NCBI GenBank assembly: GCA_028706295.1
Contig: JAQWBQ010000033.1
Location: 1 to 36,686 of the forward strand
Direction of reading: 5' to 3'
DNA: 36,686 nucleotides
Source: Bacteroidales bacterium
GTDB taxonomy: Bacteria; Bacteroidota; Bacteroidia; Bacteroidales; FEN-979
The translations under genes were made by a program, and so were the position numbers. Shown piece after piece: positions 10,801-18,679 of this stretch. The notes beneath the pieces were generated by a model that ran no database searches, was not told the origin of the DNA, and saw only the letters and a list, made by a program, of their open reading frames with translations. Each line of letters opens with the position of its first letter. The first letter of the stretch is position 1.

Positions 10801-12648
10801 ATAACTGCTTCCGAAACCGGTGTCTGTGCGGGTACTCCTGTTACTTTCACAGCAACGCCGACCAACGGAGGATCGCAGCCACAGTATCAATGGCGTGTGA
10901 ACGGAATGACTGTCGGACCGAATGACCCGCAGTTTACCTATATCCCGTTAAATGGCGATCAGATCACCTGCGAACTGACTTCCAACCTTAATTGTGTCTC
11001 CGGCAATCCTGCCCTTTCAAATACCATCACAATGGCAGTGAATCCGGTTTTGCAAGCCGGGATTACAATCCAGTCGTCAGCCACTGCGGTATGTGAAGGC
11101 TCCTATGTGGAATTTACAGCGATACCAACAAACGGCGGAACACAGCCGATCTATCAATGGCAGGTCAATGGTTTAAATGCGGGAACCAATGCCCCGGTGT
11201 TTAGCTGCCTGCCGGCCAATGGCGATGTAGTTTCATGCAACCTCACCTCGAACCTGGCTTGTACGACGGGCAGCCCGGCAACTTCCAATGCAGTCGTGTT
11301 GACCGTAAATCCTTTCATTCCGGTCGGGGTTTCCATTTCCGGGTCTGCCAACAGCATCTGCCAGGGTAGTCAGGTGACCTTTACAGCAGAACCTCTGAAC
11401 GGGGGGAATGTACCGGTGTATCAATGGAAAGTCAATGGGATTAATTCAGGCAGTAACAACGCGGTGTTTATCTACGTTCCTTCAAACGGGGAGGTTATCA
11501 CCTGCGATATGATCCCGGATGCAGTTTGTCCGTCGAGCAACCCGGCCCAATCCAATGCCCTTGCAATGGCCGTCCAGCAACCGGTACCGGTAAATGTTTC
11601 GATTTCGGCATTACAAACGAACTTGTGTCCGGGATCTGAAGCCGTGTTCCATGCAACAGCCAGTAACGGTGGATCACAGCCTGCATTCCAATGGTTGGTG
11701 AATGGTGTCCCATCGGGCAGCAACAATCCGGATTTCAGCTACTTCCCCTCTGATAATGATTTGGTTTCCTGCATCCTGACATCCGGTCTGCCGTGTACCA
11801 GCGGAAATCCCTCAACTTCAAACCAGATAACCCTCCAGGTCAGCCCTGCAGCCACCGTAAGTGTGTCGATCGCGGCATCAGTCAACCCGGTACTCTCGGG
11901 AACCCAGGTCATTTTTACCGCGATCCCGGAGCATGGAGGATCATCTCCTGTTTTTCAGTGGAAGGTAAACGGCGTCAATGCCGGGATCAATCAACCGGTC
12001 TTTGCCTATGTACCCGTCAACAACGATGTAATCACCTGTACCCTTTTCTCTGATGAGCCCTGTGTTGCCGGAAACCCCGCCATTTCAAATGAGGTGGTCA
12101 TGATGGTAAACTGTGCCATTCCGATGTCGTTAAATATCTCGGGGGTGATCGGAGCCGGGATTGATTCCATTTACCGGGCTTCACAATGGATAACCGTAGC
12201 CGGAGACCAGAATCCCCTGATCGTTCAGAACGGAGGGCAGGTTACGATGCTTACCGGAAGGACCATTCTTTACCGGCCGGGAACAAGGGTGGAAACGGGC
12301 GGATACCTGCATGGCGACATCATCCCGGCTATGATCCTGTGCGGAGCGCAACAACCCGCATTGATGTCCTCGGTTAACCCGGAGCAGGAACAAACAACGC
12401 GGAACGGAAATTTCAAAGTCTATCCCAATCCCACCGGGTCGGGTTTCACCCTGGAGATCACCGGCAAACGGCCCGAAGGCAGAATCCTTTCGGAGATTCG
12501 CAGGCTGGATGGCTCCGGTTGTCTGAAGGCTGATCTGACGGAAGCGGTCAGCCATGAATATGATCTGACAGGCCTGACACCCGGATTGTACCTCTTGAAG
12601 GTCATTTCGGAAAAATCGACCGAGACCATTAAAATCATTAAATACTAA
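7816..12648 (+). CDS. T9SS-secreted adhesin-like protein with Ig-like repeats
   Basis: A very large secreted or surface protein, about 1610 residues. I start it at the ATG at 7816 because MKRICSLLFLTFAGG through AFSQ is a good signal peptide; an in-frame ATG at 7759 would add 19 residues without signal character. The N-terminal part is rich in Gly, Thr and Ser, with strand-rich segments resembling autotransporter-like or parallel-beta passenger modules (TWNQTGTGNWNEPSNW near residue 236). Seven Ig-like repeats follow, then a linker and a C-terminal T9SS sorting domain beginning FKVYPNPTGSG and ending in a basic IKIIKY tail. No enzyme domain is recognised. Adhesion or surface structure is an inference. 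It is a solitary gene, 127 bases after sdhB. Confidence 0.88.
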   Translation: MKRICSLLFLTFAGGSPAFSQNTVTEGSPVPVWEQRVGSPDQPLTNPIAAWDFYGIPSASPPATCTATIFAANLNTSNLITRGAGAPASGAANSFRTTGFQNNGIATTNTDYYEVTLGASPGYTLSLSTLDARFGGTGSFYASPGVTSQYAYSLDGINFTLIGSPVTTTSLTPAQTDLTTIAALQNVASGTVIAIRYYASGQTTTGGWGFYSSAAGNYGLAIGGSVNSLASTGIFTWNQTGTGNWNEPSNWTPQRINPMSTDNLIFDNGGSCTITGVPAQSVGSLKITGNTSIVLQSEGAIVLTVAGSAGTDLEVGSGSTLSLGGVNSIHLTLGTGTTASVHGTITFASGITAANRFTANDPGSILFHNGSVFNSGPNQSGSPFGTSATTTVIFESGSTFLHQSGSNPFGASQPGSAIQFQAGSLYKVTGNVALSFSGRTYANFELDVPGVTLTATGSGAVSLDHLTLTNGTLNFNVTGNPGHSIKGNIHAAPGTSLVFNPASSGTVRLSGTVNQVISGSGTITSGTHSILEIANGNGITLSTSLTLDGGLKLTQGTMVLGSGDLILGVLSQVSGNPSAASMVAFSGTGRFKKRFSVASAFLFPVGDMTGTPEYSPATITLGESAFGPESWIGIGVVNAKYPEDPNTANFLNRYWDLTASGITPILISAQFQYLPADVTGIESQLSCVRVAPTPYSLYAPADTLQHQLNAAGVTSAGIFTGTMVSPSVFQVGGSGIYCEGGSGLPVTLSGSQLFITYRLKKNGMDSGLPVEGTGSALTWPDQTTGIYTVTATNSSGSVQMNGSAIIDLSVAVTPMVVIESSASQVCAGMPVTFTALPTNGGINPVYQWFLNNSPTGQNSPGYTYLPGDNDHISCTMTSNAGCVSENPAYSDTLTITVDSLLSAAVSITASDTMVCAGNPVTLTATPVNGGPDPAFQWVVNNLNTGTGGSAYTYYPGDHDLVYCVMTSSLACVTCNPAQSNPVLLHVNPLIPVNTVITASETGVCAGTPVTFTATPTNGGSQPQYQWRVNGMTVGPNDPQFTYIPLNGDQITCELTSNLNCVSGNPALSNTITMAVNPVLQAGITIQSSATAVCEGSYVEFTAIPTNGGTQPIYQWQVNGLNAGTNAPVFSCLPANGDVVSCNLTSNLACTTGSPATSNAVVLTVNPFIPVGVSISGSANSICQGSQVTFTAEPLNGGNVPVYQWKVNGINSGSNNAVFIYVPSNGEVITCDMIPDAVCPSSNPAQSNALAMAVQQPVPVNVSISALQTNLCPGSEAVFHATASNGGSQPAFQWLVNGVPSGSNNPDFSYFPSDNDLVSCILTSGLPCTSGNPSTSNQITLQVSPAATVSVSIAASVNPVLSGTQVIFTAIPEHGGSSPVFQWKVNGVNAGINQPVFAYVPVNNDVITCTLFSDEPCVAGNPAISNEVVMMVNCAIPMSLNISGVIGAGIDSIYRASQWITVAGDQNPLIVQNGGQVTMLTGRTILYRPGTRVETGGYLHGDIIPAMILCGAQQPALMSSVNPEQEQTTRNGNFKVYPNPTGSGFTLEITGKRPEGRILSEIRRLDGSGCLKADLTEAVSHEYDLTGLTPGLYLLKVISEKSTETIKIIKY
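10243..12114 (+). repeat. Seven tandem Ig-like coding repeats of about 89 residues
   Basis: Each unit has the pattern VSI-x-AS-x(4)-C-x-G-x-x-V-TFTA-x-P-x-NGG, then a (Y/F)QW-x-VNG core, then YxPxNGDxxxC and a closing CxxxNPAxSN segment. The fourth unit shows the type: ITIQSSATAVCEGSYVEF onward. Units 1-6 each have the same set of three to four cysteines; unit 7 lacks the first (VLSG replaces VCAG). The units are diverged at DNA level rather than identical. Confidence 0.85.
12403..12645 (+). other. T9SS type A C-terminal sorting domain
   Basis: The last 80 or so residues carry the type A hallmarks: (F/L)-x-VYPNPTGSG, a central strand pair with GSGCLKADL, then YDLTGLTPGLYLLKV and a lysine-bearing end. 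This domain directs export across the outer membrane through the type IX system and is normally cleaved. It agrees with the presence of gldH in the same window. Confidence 0.88.
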
Positions 12649-12834
12649 GAGTCCGGTCAAGTCTGTATTTCAGGAGAAAAACCTTTCTATTTACGATTGA
12701 GCATGATTTACGATTTACGATTTTACTTTCGATTGCTGATTTCCATGACACTATAAAATCGCCCGGTGTCCGGATCTCGTTAAAGTGACTTTTCATACCT
12801 ATCTGAATATTCATGATCTGAAAATCTGGAAACT
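12649..12834. other. Spacer with atttacg repeats
   Basis: No gene is recognised. The 7-base unit atttacg occurs three times (12689-12695, 12706-12712, 12713-12719), with related ATT-starting units around it, so it resembles the other intergenic heptads, though the phase slips by three bases once. No clear terminator was found after the large T9SS gene. Together with the doubtful small ORF that follows, the stretch 12649-13004 holds no confident gene. Confidence 0.55.
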
Positions 12835-13005
12835 ATGGCTGCGCTTATAAAATTCAAAGTCGTGGAGATCGATTCAAGGATATCATTCAAGGGATTAAAG
12901 AAAATTGTTCTGAAGTATCCGGTGCGTTCCATTGCTTTGGTTCCGGAACCCAACCGGTCACTTGCGATGCGGTCAGATCTGAGGGTACCTGAAATTTTCT
13001 GGTAA
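12835..13005 (+). CDS. Possible small hypothetical protein
   Basis: An ATG at 12835 opens a 56-codon frame ending in TAA at 13003-13005 (begins MAALIKFKVVEID, ends RVPEIFW). The stop overlaps the ATG of the next gene (TAATG), as in translationally coupled pairs. No family is recognised and the frame could be chance. It is not in the same frame as the following Y1-like gene, so it is not a simple N-terminal extension of it. Confidence 0.28.
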   Translation: MAALIKFKVVEIDSRISFKGLKKIVLKYPVRSIALVPEPNRSLAMRSDLRVPEIFW

Positions 13006-13562
13006 TGTGCCGGCTTCAAACAGCGGAATCAATGGGGAATTTTTCCTCCGGAAGTCAGGATCGCTGCCTGGTCTTCGGGCATGTCACCCTGCGGGCCCCG
13101 AACGGGAAGGAATGTTTTGGCACAATTTGCCTTCAGAACATGACTTTATCCCTTGTCGGACAGATCATCCAGTTTGCCCTGACCCATAGATCCGATCCGG
13201 CATCTGACGCCGGGATCTGCATTGATGAGTGGATGATCATGCCCAATCATGTTCATCTGTTGTTGTTAATCCCATTTCACTGTCAGAAGTTCCGTTATTC
13301 TGCCGTTTCACAGACCTCTTGCAGTTTCCTCGATCAGATGACATGCAACCACCGGATAAAATGCAGTTCCGGCCCGGTCCTGAAAAGGTTCAAAAGAAAT
13401 GTCAAGCGGTGGACCGATTTGTACGGGCTCGATTTTCACTGGGGTCCCGGAATTACCCTTCAGCTTATCGGGGATGAAAATGATCTGACCCGGATTCGTT
13501 GGCATATGAGGAGAAATCCTGAGATCTGGGAATCCGACATCCTGAATCGAAAAAACCGCTAA
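13005..13562 (+). CDS. Diverged Y1/REP-associated transposase-like protein
   Basis: A 185-residue protein related to the TnpA_REP/Y1 transposase (RAYT) superfamily of HUH single-strand nucleases. The HUH motif region IDEWMIMPNHVHLLLLI (residues 73-89) is well kept, with His82 and His84. The C-terminal segment GDENDLTRIRWHMRRNPEIW matches the family's closing helix. Canonical Bacteroidota members have a W-x-x-x-YY-x-H-I-I-R segment just before that helix with the nucleophilic Tyr; here it reads WGPGITLQLIGDEND, with no Tyr. The N-terminus is also poorly conserved. It is either a degraded transposase or a repurposed DNA-binding relative. An internal ATG at 13032 is an alternative start. Confidence 0.7.
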   Translation: MCRLQTAESMGNFSSGSQDRCLVFGHVTLRAPNGKECFGTICLQNMTLSLVGQIIQFALTHRSDPASDAGICIDEWMIMPNHVHLLLLIPFHCQKFRYSAVSQTSCSFLDQMTCNHRIKCSSGPVLKRFKRNVKRWTDLYGLDFHWGPGITLQLIGDENDLTRIRWHMRRNPEIWESDILNRKNR

Positions 13563-13567
13563 CTTTG
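13560..13567 (+). promoter_or_regulatory. Putative -7 box for holB
   Basis: TAACTTTG matches TAnnTTTG exactly, and its first bases are the TAA stop of the upstream Y1-like gene. It lies 53 bases before the holB ATG. No clear -33 element was identified. Confidence 0.5.
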
Positions 13568-13620
13568 CGCGACAGCCGGTAGCTGCCATAATAACGGGGC
13601 GCCACTGAACCTGAGTATCC

Positions 13621-14664
13621 ATGCTTTTTTCAGAAATAAAAGGGAATGAAAGGATCAAACAACGGCTGATCCGGACGGTCCGTGATCAGCGGGTGAGCCA
13701 TGCACAGCTTTTTTGCGGGCCGGCAGGAAATGACAAACTGGCTCTGGCCATCGCCTATGCTCAATTTATCAACTGCGTAAACCTTAACCAATCAGATGAT
13801 TCCTGCGGTACCTGTCCCTCGTGTGTCAAATATCAAAAGCTTATCCATCCCGATCTGCATTTTATTTTTCCTGTATCCACTACGAAAAAAGTTCCTTCCA
13901 AGCCAAGAAGCAAATACTTTTTGTCTGAGTGGCGTGAATTCCTGTTGTCGCATCATTTCAGGGTTGATCTGACCGGCTGGTATGAGGCCATTGGCATTGA
14001 GAACAAACAGGGGATCATCAATGCGGAGGATTGTAACGAGATCATAACAACTTTAGGATATAAGAGTTATGAGTCGGAATATAAAGTCATGATCATCTTC
14101 ATGGCCGAGAAGATCTTTTATACTGCAGCCCCGAAGATTTTAAAAATCATGGAGGAGCCTCCCGACAAAACGCTGTTCATTCTGGTTTCGGAAGATCCCG
14201 GTCAGATATTGCCGACCATTCTTTCGAGGACGCTGATGGTGAAAATTCCGGAAAGGTACCTGACTTCTGATTCTGAGGAGGAACATATCCATTTCGGAAC
14301 CTTCCGGCAATGGATGCGGGACTGTTTTGCAGGAAAGGTTATTGATTTGATCGCTTTCAGTACAGAGATGGGGCGATCGGGGAGAGAAAAACAAAAGAGT
14401 TTTCTGTCTTATGGATTGAATATCATGGGATTATGTTCTGAAATCAATGTTATGCGGCGGCAACCGACGGGTTTGGATGCAGAAGAGATCAAGTTTCTCG
14501 AGGGATTTGCTCCCTTTATTACAGCCGGTAACATACTTCATTTCAATACTTTATTCAATGACGCCCTCTATCATGTTGAGCGTAACGGGCATGCTCCGAC
14601 CCTGTTTCTCGACCTCTCGCTGAAAATCGTTCGTCAGTTTAAACCGAAATTGTTACCTTTGTAA
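13621..14664 (+). CDS. holB: DNA polymerase III delta' subunit (clamp loader)
   Basis: Stator subunit of the clamp loader that places the sliding clamp on DNA. The protein has 347 residues with an AAA+ domain opening MLFSEIKGNERIKQRL. The P-loop position reads GPAGNDK (residues 33-39), a degenerate Walker A as is usual for delta'. The zinc module has Cys52 and C-x-x-C-x-x-C (Cys62, Cys65, Cys68). HPDLHFIFPV, EEPPDKTLFIL and the sensor segment LPTILSRT follow. It heads the cluster holB, ricT, gldH, PBP1A, an arrangement I recall as common in Bacteroidota. Confidence 0.93.
   Translation: MLFSEIKGNERIKQRLIRTVRDQRVSHAQLFCGPAGNDKLALAIAYAQFINCVNLNQSDDSCGTCPSCVKYQKLIHPDLHFIFPVSTTKKVPSKPRSKYFLSEWREFLLSHHFRVDLTGWYEAIGIENKQGIINAEDCNEIITTLGYKSYESEYKVMIIFMAEKIFYTAAPKILKIMEEPPDKTLFILVSEDPGQILPTILSRTLMVKIPERYLTSDSEEEHIHFGTFRQWMRDCFAGKVIDLIAFSTEMGRSGREKQKSFLSYGLNIMGLCSEINVMRRQPTGLDAEEIKFLEGFAPFITAGNILHFNTLFNDALYHVERNGHAPTLFLDLSLKIVRQFKPKLLPL
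14654..14661 (+). promoter_or_regulatory. Putative -7 box for ricT
   Basis: TACCTTTG matches TAnnTTTG exactly and overlaps the last codons of holB. A transcript would start near 14668, only about a dozen bases before the ATG at 14680, which supports that ATG over the TTG at 14671 as start of ricT. Confidence 0.5.
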
Positions 14665-14679
14665 GGATTTTTGAAGGAC

Positions 14680-15870
14680 ATGGAGATAAAAGAAGGCGTG
14701 CCTGTGCCGGTAAACGGACCCCCCTCGCAGGAGGTTGAAATAGAAGATTCGACCAGTCTGTTTCCCAGGGTATCCAATCAAAGCAACAATACTTTTTTAA
14801 GTCGCGGGTGTTGTCAGGCCCCCAGGGTTTACCACAAAAATGAGATGGTCTTTCAACATCGATGCAGTAAGTTTGATTCCCACGACTGGTTAAAATCCAT
14901 TCCGGTTCCCGAATCGGCTAAGGTGATTGATATTGCAGAGGTCCGCTTCAAAAACAGTCGTAAAGATTATTTCCGGATTCCGGCCGATCTGGAGTTGGTT
15001 GTCGGTGACATTGTTGCGGTTGAGGCCTCACCCGGTCATGACATCGGCATTGTAAGCATGGTCGGTGAAATGGTCCGGTTACAATTGCGTAAAAAGAACC
15101 TGGTTTCGGTCCCTGATGAAATCAAAAAAATATATCGGAAAGCCCGGTTGACCGACATTGAGAAGTGGATTTCGGCTGTGGAGCAGGAATCGGCCACGAT
15201 GTATCGTTCGCGGGAGATCGCCGACAAACTCGGACTTCAGATGAAGATCAACGATGTTGAAATTCAGGGAGATAACACAAAAGCTATTTTTTATTACACC
15301 GCGGAAGACCGGGTTGATTTCCGGGAGCTTATCAAGCTGATGGCAGAAGAGTTCAAAACCCGGATTGAGATGCGGCAAATCGGCGCCCGCCAGGAAGCGA
15401 GTCGATTGGGAGGTATCGGTTCCTGTGGAAGGGAATTATGCTGCGCCACCTGGATGTGTGATTTCAGATCCGTTACGACCAATGCGGCCAGGGTTCAACA
15501 GCTTTCGCTTAACCCGCAAAAGCTTGCCGGACAGTGCGGTAAGCTGAAATGCTGTTTGAATTATGAATACGATACCTATGTCGATGCCATGAAAGGCATG
15601 CCCAACACCGACATCCGGCTCAAGACAAAACGCGGGGAGGCAACCCATCAGAAGACCGATATTTTTCAGAAATTGCTTTGGTACTCTTACGTGAATGATC
15701 CGGGCAATATGATGGCTATTCCGGTTGATAACGTATTTGCCGTGATGGAGGAGAATAAAAAAGGGAACCTGCCTGAAAGACTCGAAGATTTTTCGCAGGT
15801 TACCGAGAACAAATCGGATCTGGAAGGCCCCACCGGAGAGGATGATCTTACCCGGTTCGACAATCAATAG
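14680..15870 (+). CDS. ricT: RicT/YaaT-like PSP1-domain Fe-S regulator
   Basis: A 396-residue PSP1-domain protein related to Bacillus RicT (YaaT), part of the Fe-S-containing RicAFT complex that affects RNA processing and development. The core domain shows FRIPADLELVVGDIVAVE, RMQIGAR-type sequence (RQIGARQEASRLGGIG) and the cysteine clusters SCGRELCCATWMC (Cys249, 254, 255, 260) and GQCGKLKCC (Cys286, 291, 292). These are likely Fe-S ligands. The N-terminal 70 residues contain a further Cys-rich stretch (RGCCQAPRVYHKNEM) and are less conserved. I choose the ATG at 14680; a TTG three codons earlier is the alternative. The role in Bacteroidota is not established. Confidence 0.88.
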   Translation: MEIKEGVPVPVNGPPSQEVEIEDSTSLFPRVSNQSNNTFLSRGCCQAPRVYHKNEMVFQHRCSKFDSHDWLKSIPVPESAKVIDIAEVRFKNSRKDYFRIPADLELVVGDIVAVEASPGHDIGIVSMVGEMVRLQLRKKNLVSVPDEIKKIYRKARLTDIEKWISAVEQESATMYRSREIADKLGLQMKINDVEIQGDNTKAIFYYTAEDRVDFRELIKLMAEEFKTRIEMRQIGARQEASRLGGIGSCGRELCCATWMCDFRSVTTNAARVQQLSLNPQKLAGQCGKLKCCLNYEYDTYVDAMKGMPNTDIRLKTKRGEATHQKTDIFQKLLWYSYVNDPGNMMAIPVDNVFAVMEENKKGNLPERLEDFSQVTENKSDLEGPTGEDDLTRFDNQ

Positions 15871-15894
15871 CCACTTTCACCGAATACCTTTCCG

Positions 15895-16365
15895 ATGAAC
15901 CACGGAAAATGGATTTCAGTCGTCCTACTCATCCTTGCGGTTTTTCTCTTTGCATGTGACCGGAACAGGATCTTTGAGGAAAATGCAGTTATTGAAAACG
16001 GGATCTGGAATGTCAGAAATAAAGTAGTGTTTTCAGTGCCGGTCGGTGACCCGCTCGCCCGTTACCGGGTGATGATCCAGGTTCGTAATGCCCCCGAATA
16101 TTCTTACAGCAATCTGTACCTATTCATGAACACCTGTTTCCCCGATGGGAAGGTTGCACGTGATACCATCGAATTGACCCTGGCCGATTACGATGGCCGG
16201 TGGTTGGGATCGGGAATGGGCAGTGTGAAATTCAACAGATTTCTCCTTCAAAGCGGAGTCCGGTTTCCTGAAAAAGGGATCTATCGCTTTGAATTTGAAC
16301 AAGCCATGCGGGTCGGCGAACTAAAGGGAATTCGTGATTTTGGTTTACGAATAGAAAAGCAATGA
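15895..16365 (+). CDS. gldH: Gliding motility lipoprotein GldH
   Basis: A 156-residue lipoprotein of the GldH family, required for gliding in Flavobacterium johnsoniae and widespread also in non-gliding Bacteroidota. The signal peptide ends in a lipobox LFAC with Cys21. The mature part begins DRNRIFEENAVIENGIW and contains VMIQVRNAPEYSYSNLYLF and the strand-rich C-terminus GIRDFGLRIEKQ. It should be anchored in the envelope. Its stop overlaps the start of the PBP1A gene by four bases (ATGA), which implies translational coupling of a T9SS/gliding-linked lipoprotein with a peptidoglycan synthase. Confidence 0.93.
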   Translation: MNHGKWISVVLLILAVFLFACDRNRIFEENAVIENGIWNVRNKVVFSVPVGDPLARYRVMIQVRNAPEYSYSNLYLFMNTCFPDGKVARDTIELTLADYDGRWLGSGMGSVKFNRFLLQSGVRFPEKGIYRFEFEQAMRVGELKGIRDFGLRIEKQ

Positions 16366-18677
16366 ATGATCCGCAGTATCATATTCCCATGCTGAATAAC
16401 AGGCCCAAACCGCCTTCCCGCGATGAACTGATCAAAAAATACATCAAAGGATTCTGGATTACCTTTGTAGTATTGGTGATCTTCACGATACTCTTTTTCA
16501 TCGGAGTCGCGAATGGATTGCTCGGACCCATGCCGACTTTCGAGGAGCTTGAAAATCCCAAGAGCAGCCTGGCTTCTGAAGTGATCTCATCCGACAACAA
16601 ATTGCTGGGTAAATATTACATTGAGAATCGTTCCAATACCCATTTCCAGGAATTATCGCCCAACGTGATCAATGCCCTGATCGCCACGGAGGATGCGCGT
16701 TTTGATAAACATTCGGGAATTGATGCGATCGCCATTTTCAGGGTCATGTGGGGGATGGCTACCGGTTCTTCCAAAGGAGGAGGCTCCACGATTACGCAAC
16801 AACTTGCAAAAAACCTGTTTCCGCGAAAGCAAAACCGGACCTTTTGGGAGACGGTGATGATCAAATTCAAAGAGTGGATCACAGCCGTCAAACTGGAGCG
16901 CAATTATTCGAAGGACGAGATCCTGGCCATGTATCTCAACACGGTTGATTTCGGCAGTCAGTCATACGGCATCAAATCGGCCGCCAAGACCTATTTCAAT
17001 AAAGATCCGGAATCGCTCAGCATTGAAGAATCAGCGGTGCTGATCGGGATTCTAAAAGCTCCGACCTGGTTCAGTCCGGTCAGAAATCCGGCCCGTGCAT
17101 TCGAACGCCGGAACACTGTGATGCATCAGATGATGAAGTACGATTACATCACGGAGCAGGAGTATGATTCACTCCGGCTGGTACCCATCGACATGTCGAA
17201 TTTCCGGTTACAGGATCACACTGCCGGTATTGCCACCTATTTCAGGGAGTACCTCAGGATGGTACTGTCGGAATGGTGTTCACAGCATACCAAAGACGAC
17301 GGCAATCCTTACAATTTATACCGTGACGGGCTGAAGATCTATACCACGATCAATTACAAGATGCAGGAGTACGCCGAACAGGCGGTACATGAATACCTGG
17401 GGAAAGAGCTTCAACCATCTTTTTTCGCTCACTGGAAAGGAGTTCCCAATGCGCCGTTTGTGTTTGAAAGCGATGTAGCCCGCCAGGAAACAGACAACCT
17501 GATGCTGTCGGCCATGCGTCGCACCGACCGGTATTACCGGCTGAAGACGGAAGGCTACAGTGATGCCCAGATCCTCCAGGATTTTAAGACACCGGCAAGG
17601 ATGAAGGTTTTTTCCTACCAGGGTGAGATCGATACCGTGATGACCCCGATGGATTCCATCCGTTACTACAAGTTCTTTTTACAGGCCGGACTCATGTCGA
17701 TGGATCCCCATAACGGCCAGGTCCGGGCCTATGTCGGGGGTATTGATTACCGGTTTTTTCAGTATGACCACGTCAAACTCAGCAAACGCCAGGTCGGATC
17801 TACTTTCAAACCATTTCTCTATACACTCGCCATGCAGGAAGGCGAATCGCCCTGTGCACGCTATCCCAATGTGCAGCCGGTTATCGATCTCGGAAACGGT
17901 CAGGTATGGGCTCCCGAAAATGCCAGCGACGAAAGGCTTGGCCAACAGGTGACGCTAAAGTGGGCCCTGGCTAACTCCAATAACTGGGTGTCGGGTCAGC
18001 TTATCCGTAAATATTCGCCCAAAGCCGTGGTTTCAATGGCTCACAAAATGGGTGTCACAAGCGACATCCCGGCAGTGTACTCCATCGCCCTGGGATCCTG
18101 CGACCTGAGCCTGTACGAAATGGTTGGCGCCATGAGCGTTTTTGCCAACAAAGGGGTCTATATCGAACCCGTTTTCCTTACCCGGATCGAAGATAAAAAC
18201 GGCAATGTGCTGGAAACGTTTACTCCAAAAAGCCAGGAATCGATCAGTGAAGAGACTGCCTGGCTTATGATCCAGCTAATGAAAGGGGTCGTTGAAAGCG
18301 GTACCAGTATCAGGCTGCGGTACAAATACGGCTTTGATAATCCGATCGCGGGCAAAACGGGAACAACGCAGAATCAGAGCGATGGCTGGTTCATGGGAAT
18401 CGCGCCAGACCTTGTGACCGGTGTGTGGGTCGGTTGTGAAGACCGGGCCGCCCATTTCCGGTCGATCACACTGGGACAGGGAGCCAATATGGCACTGCCG
18501 GTTTGGGCATTGTACATGCAACGCATTTACGGCGATCTGAGCCTGCGTATCACCAAACGTGATTTCGATGCACCTTCGAAACCTGTTGAAGTCGACCTCG
18601 ACTGCAGTGAGGATGGCCCACCCGCCCCCGGTAAGAACAAGAAGAAAAAACAGGTGATCGATACCGATGAGTTCTGA
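16362..18677 (+). CDS. Bifunctional penicillin-binding protein 1A
   Basis: Class A PBP that polymerises and cross-links peptidoglycan in the periplasm; 771 residues. One N-terminal membrane anchor lies at about residues 31-54. The GT51 glycosyltransferase domain has the catalytic Glu110 in ATEDARFDKHSGID and GGGSTITQQLAKNLF at 139-153. The transpeptidase domain has Ser480-Thr-Phe-Lys483 (SxxK), Ser539-Asn-Asn541 (SxN) and Lys665-Thr-Gly667 (KTG), so both activities look intact. The C-terminus ends in a short lysine-rich tail. It is coupled to gldH by an ATGA overlap. Its stop is 2 bases from the stop of the convergent lipoprotein gene, leaving almost no room for a terminator. Confidence 0.95.
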   Translation: MNDPQYHIPMLNNRPKPPSRDELIKKYIKGFWITFVVLVIFTILFFIGVANGLLGPMPTFEELENPKSSLASEVISSDNKLLGKYYIENRSNTHFQELSPNVINALIATEDARFDKHSGIDAIAIFRVMWGMATGSSKGGGSTITQQLAKNLFPRKQNRTFWETVMIKFKEWITAVKLERNYSKDEILAMYLNTVDFGSQSYGIKSAAKTYFNKDPESLSIEESAVLIGILKAPTWFSPVRNPARAFERRNTVMHQMMKYDYITEQEYDSLRLVPIDMSNFRLQDHTAGIATYFREYLRMVLSEWCSQHTKDDGNPYNLYRDGLKIYTTINYKMQEYAEQAVHEYLGKELQPSFFAHWKGVPNAPFVFESDVARQETDNLMLSAMRRTDRYYRLKTEGYSDAQILQDFKTPARMKVFSYQGEIDTVMTPMDSIRYYKFFLQAGLMSMDPHNGQVRAYVGGIDYRFFQYDHVKLSKRQVGSTFKPFLYTLAMQEGESPCARYPNVQPVIDLGNGQVWAPENASDERLGQQVTLKWALANSNNWVSGQLIRKYSPKAVVSMAHKMGVTSDIPAVYSIALGSCDLSLYEMVGAMSVFANKGVYIEPVFLTRIEDKNGNVLETFTPKSQESISEETAWLMIQLMKGVVESGTSIRLRYKYGFDNPIAGKTGTTQNQSDGWFMGIAPDLVTGVWVGCEDRAAHFRSITLGQGANMALPVWALYMQRIYGDLSLRITKRDFDAPSKPVEVDLDCSEDGPPAPGKNKKKKQVIDTDEF

Positions 18678-18679
18678 CC

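Noticed and set aside
10243-12114. Regular repeats that might suggest a CRISPR-like array
   Set aside because: The period is about 267 bases, the repeats are diverged and all in frame, and they encode Ig-like domains.
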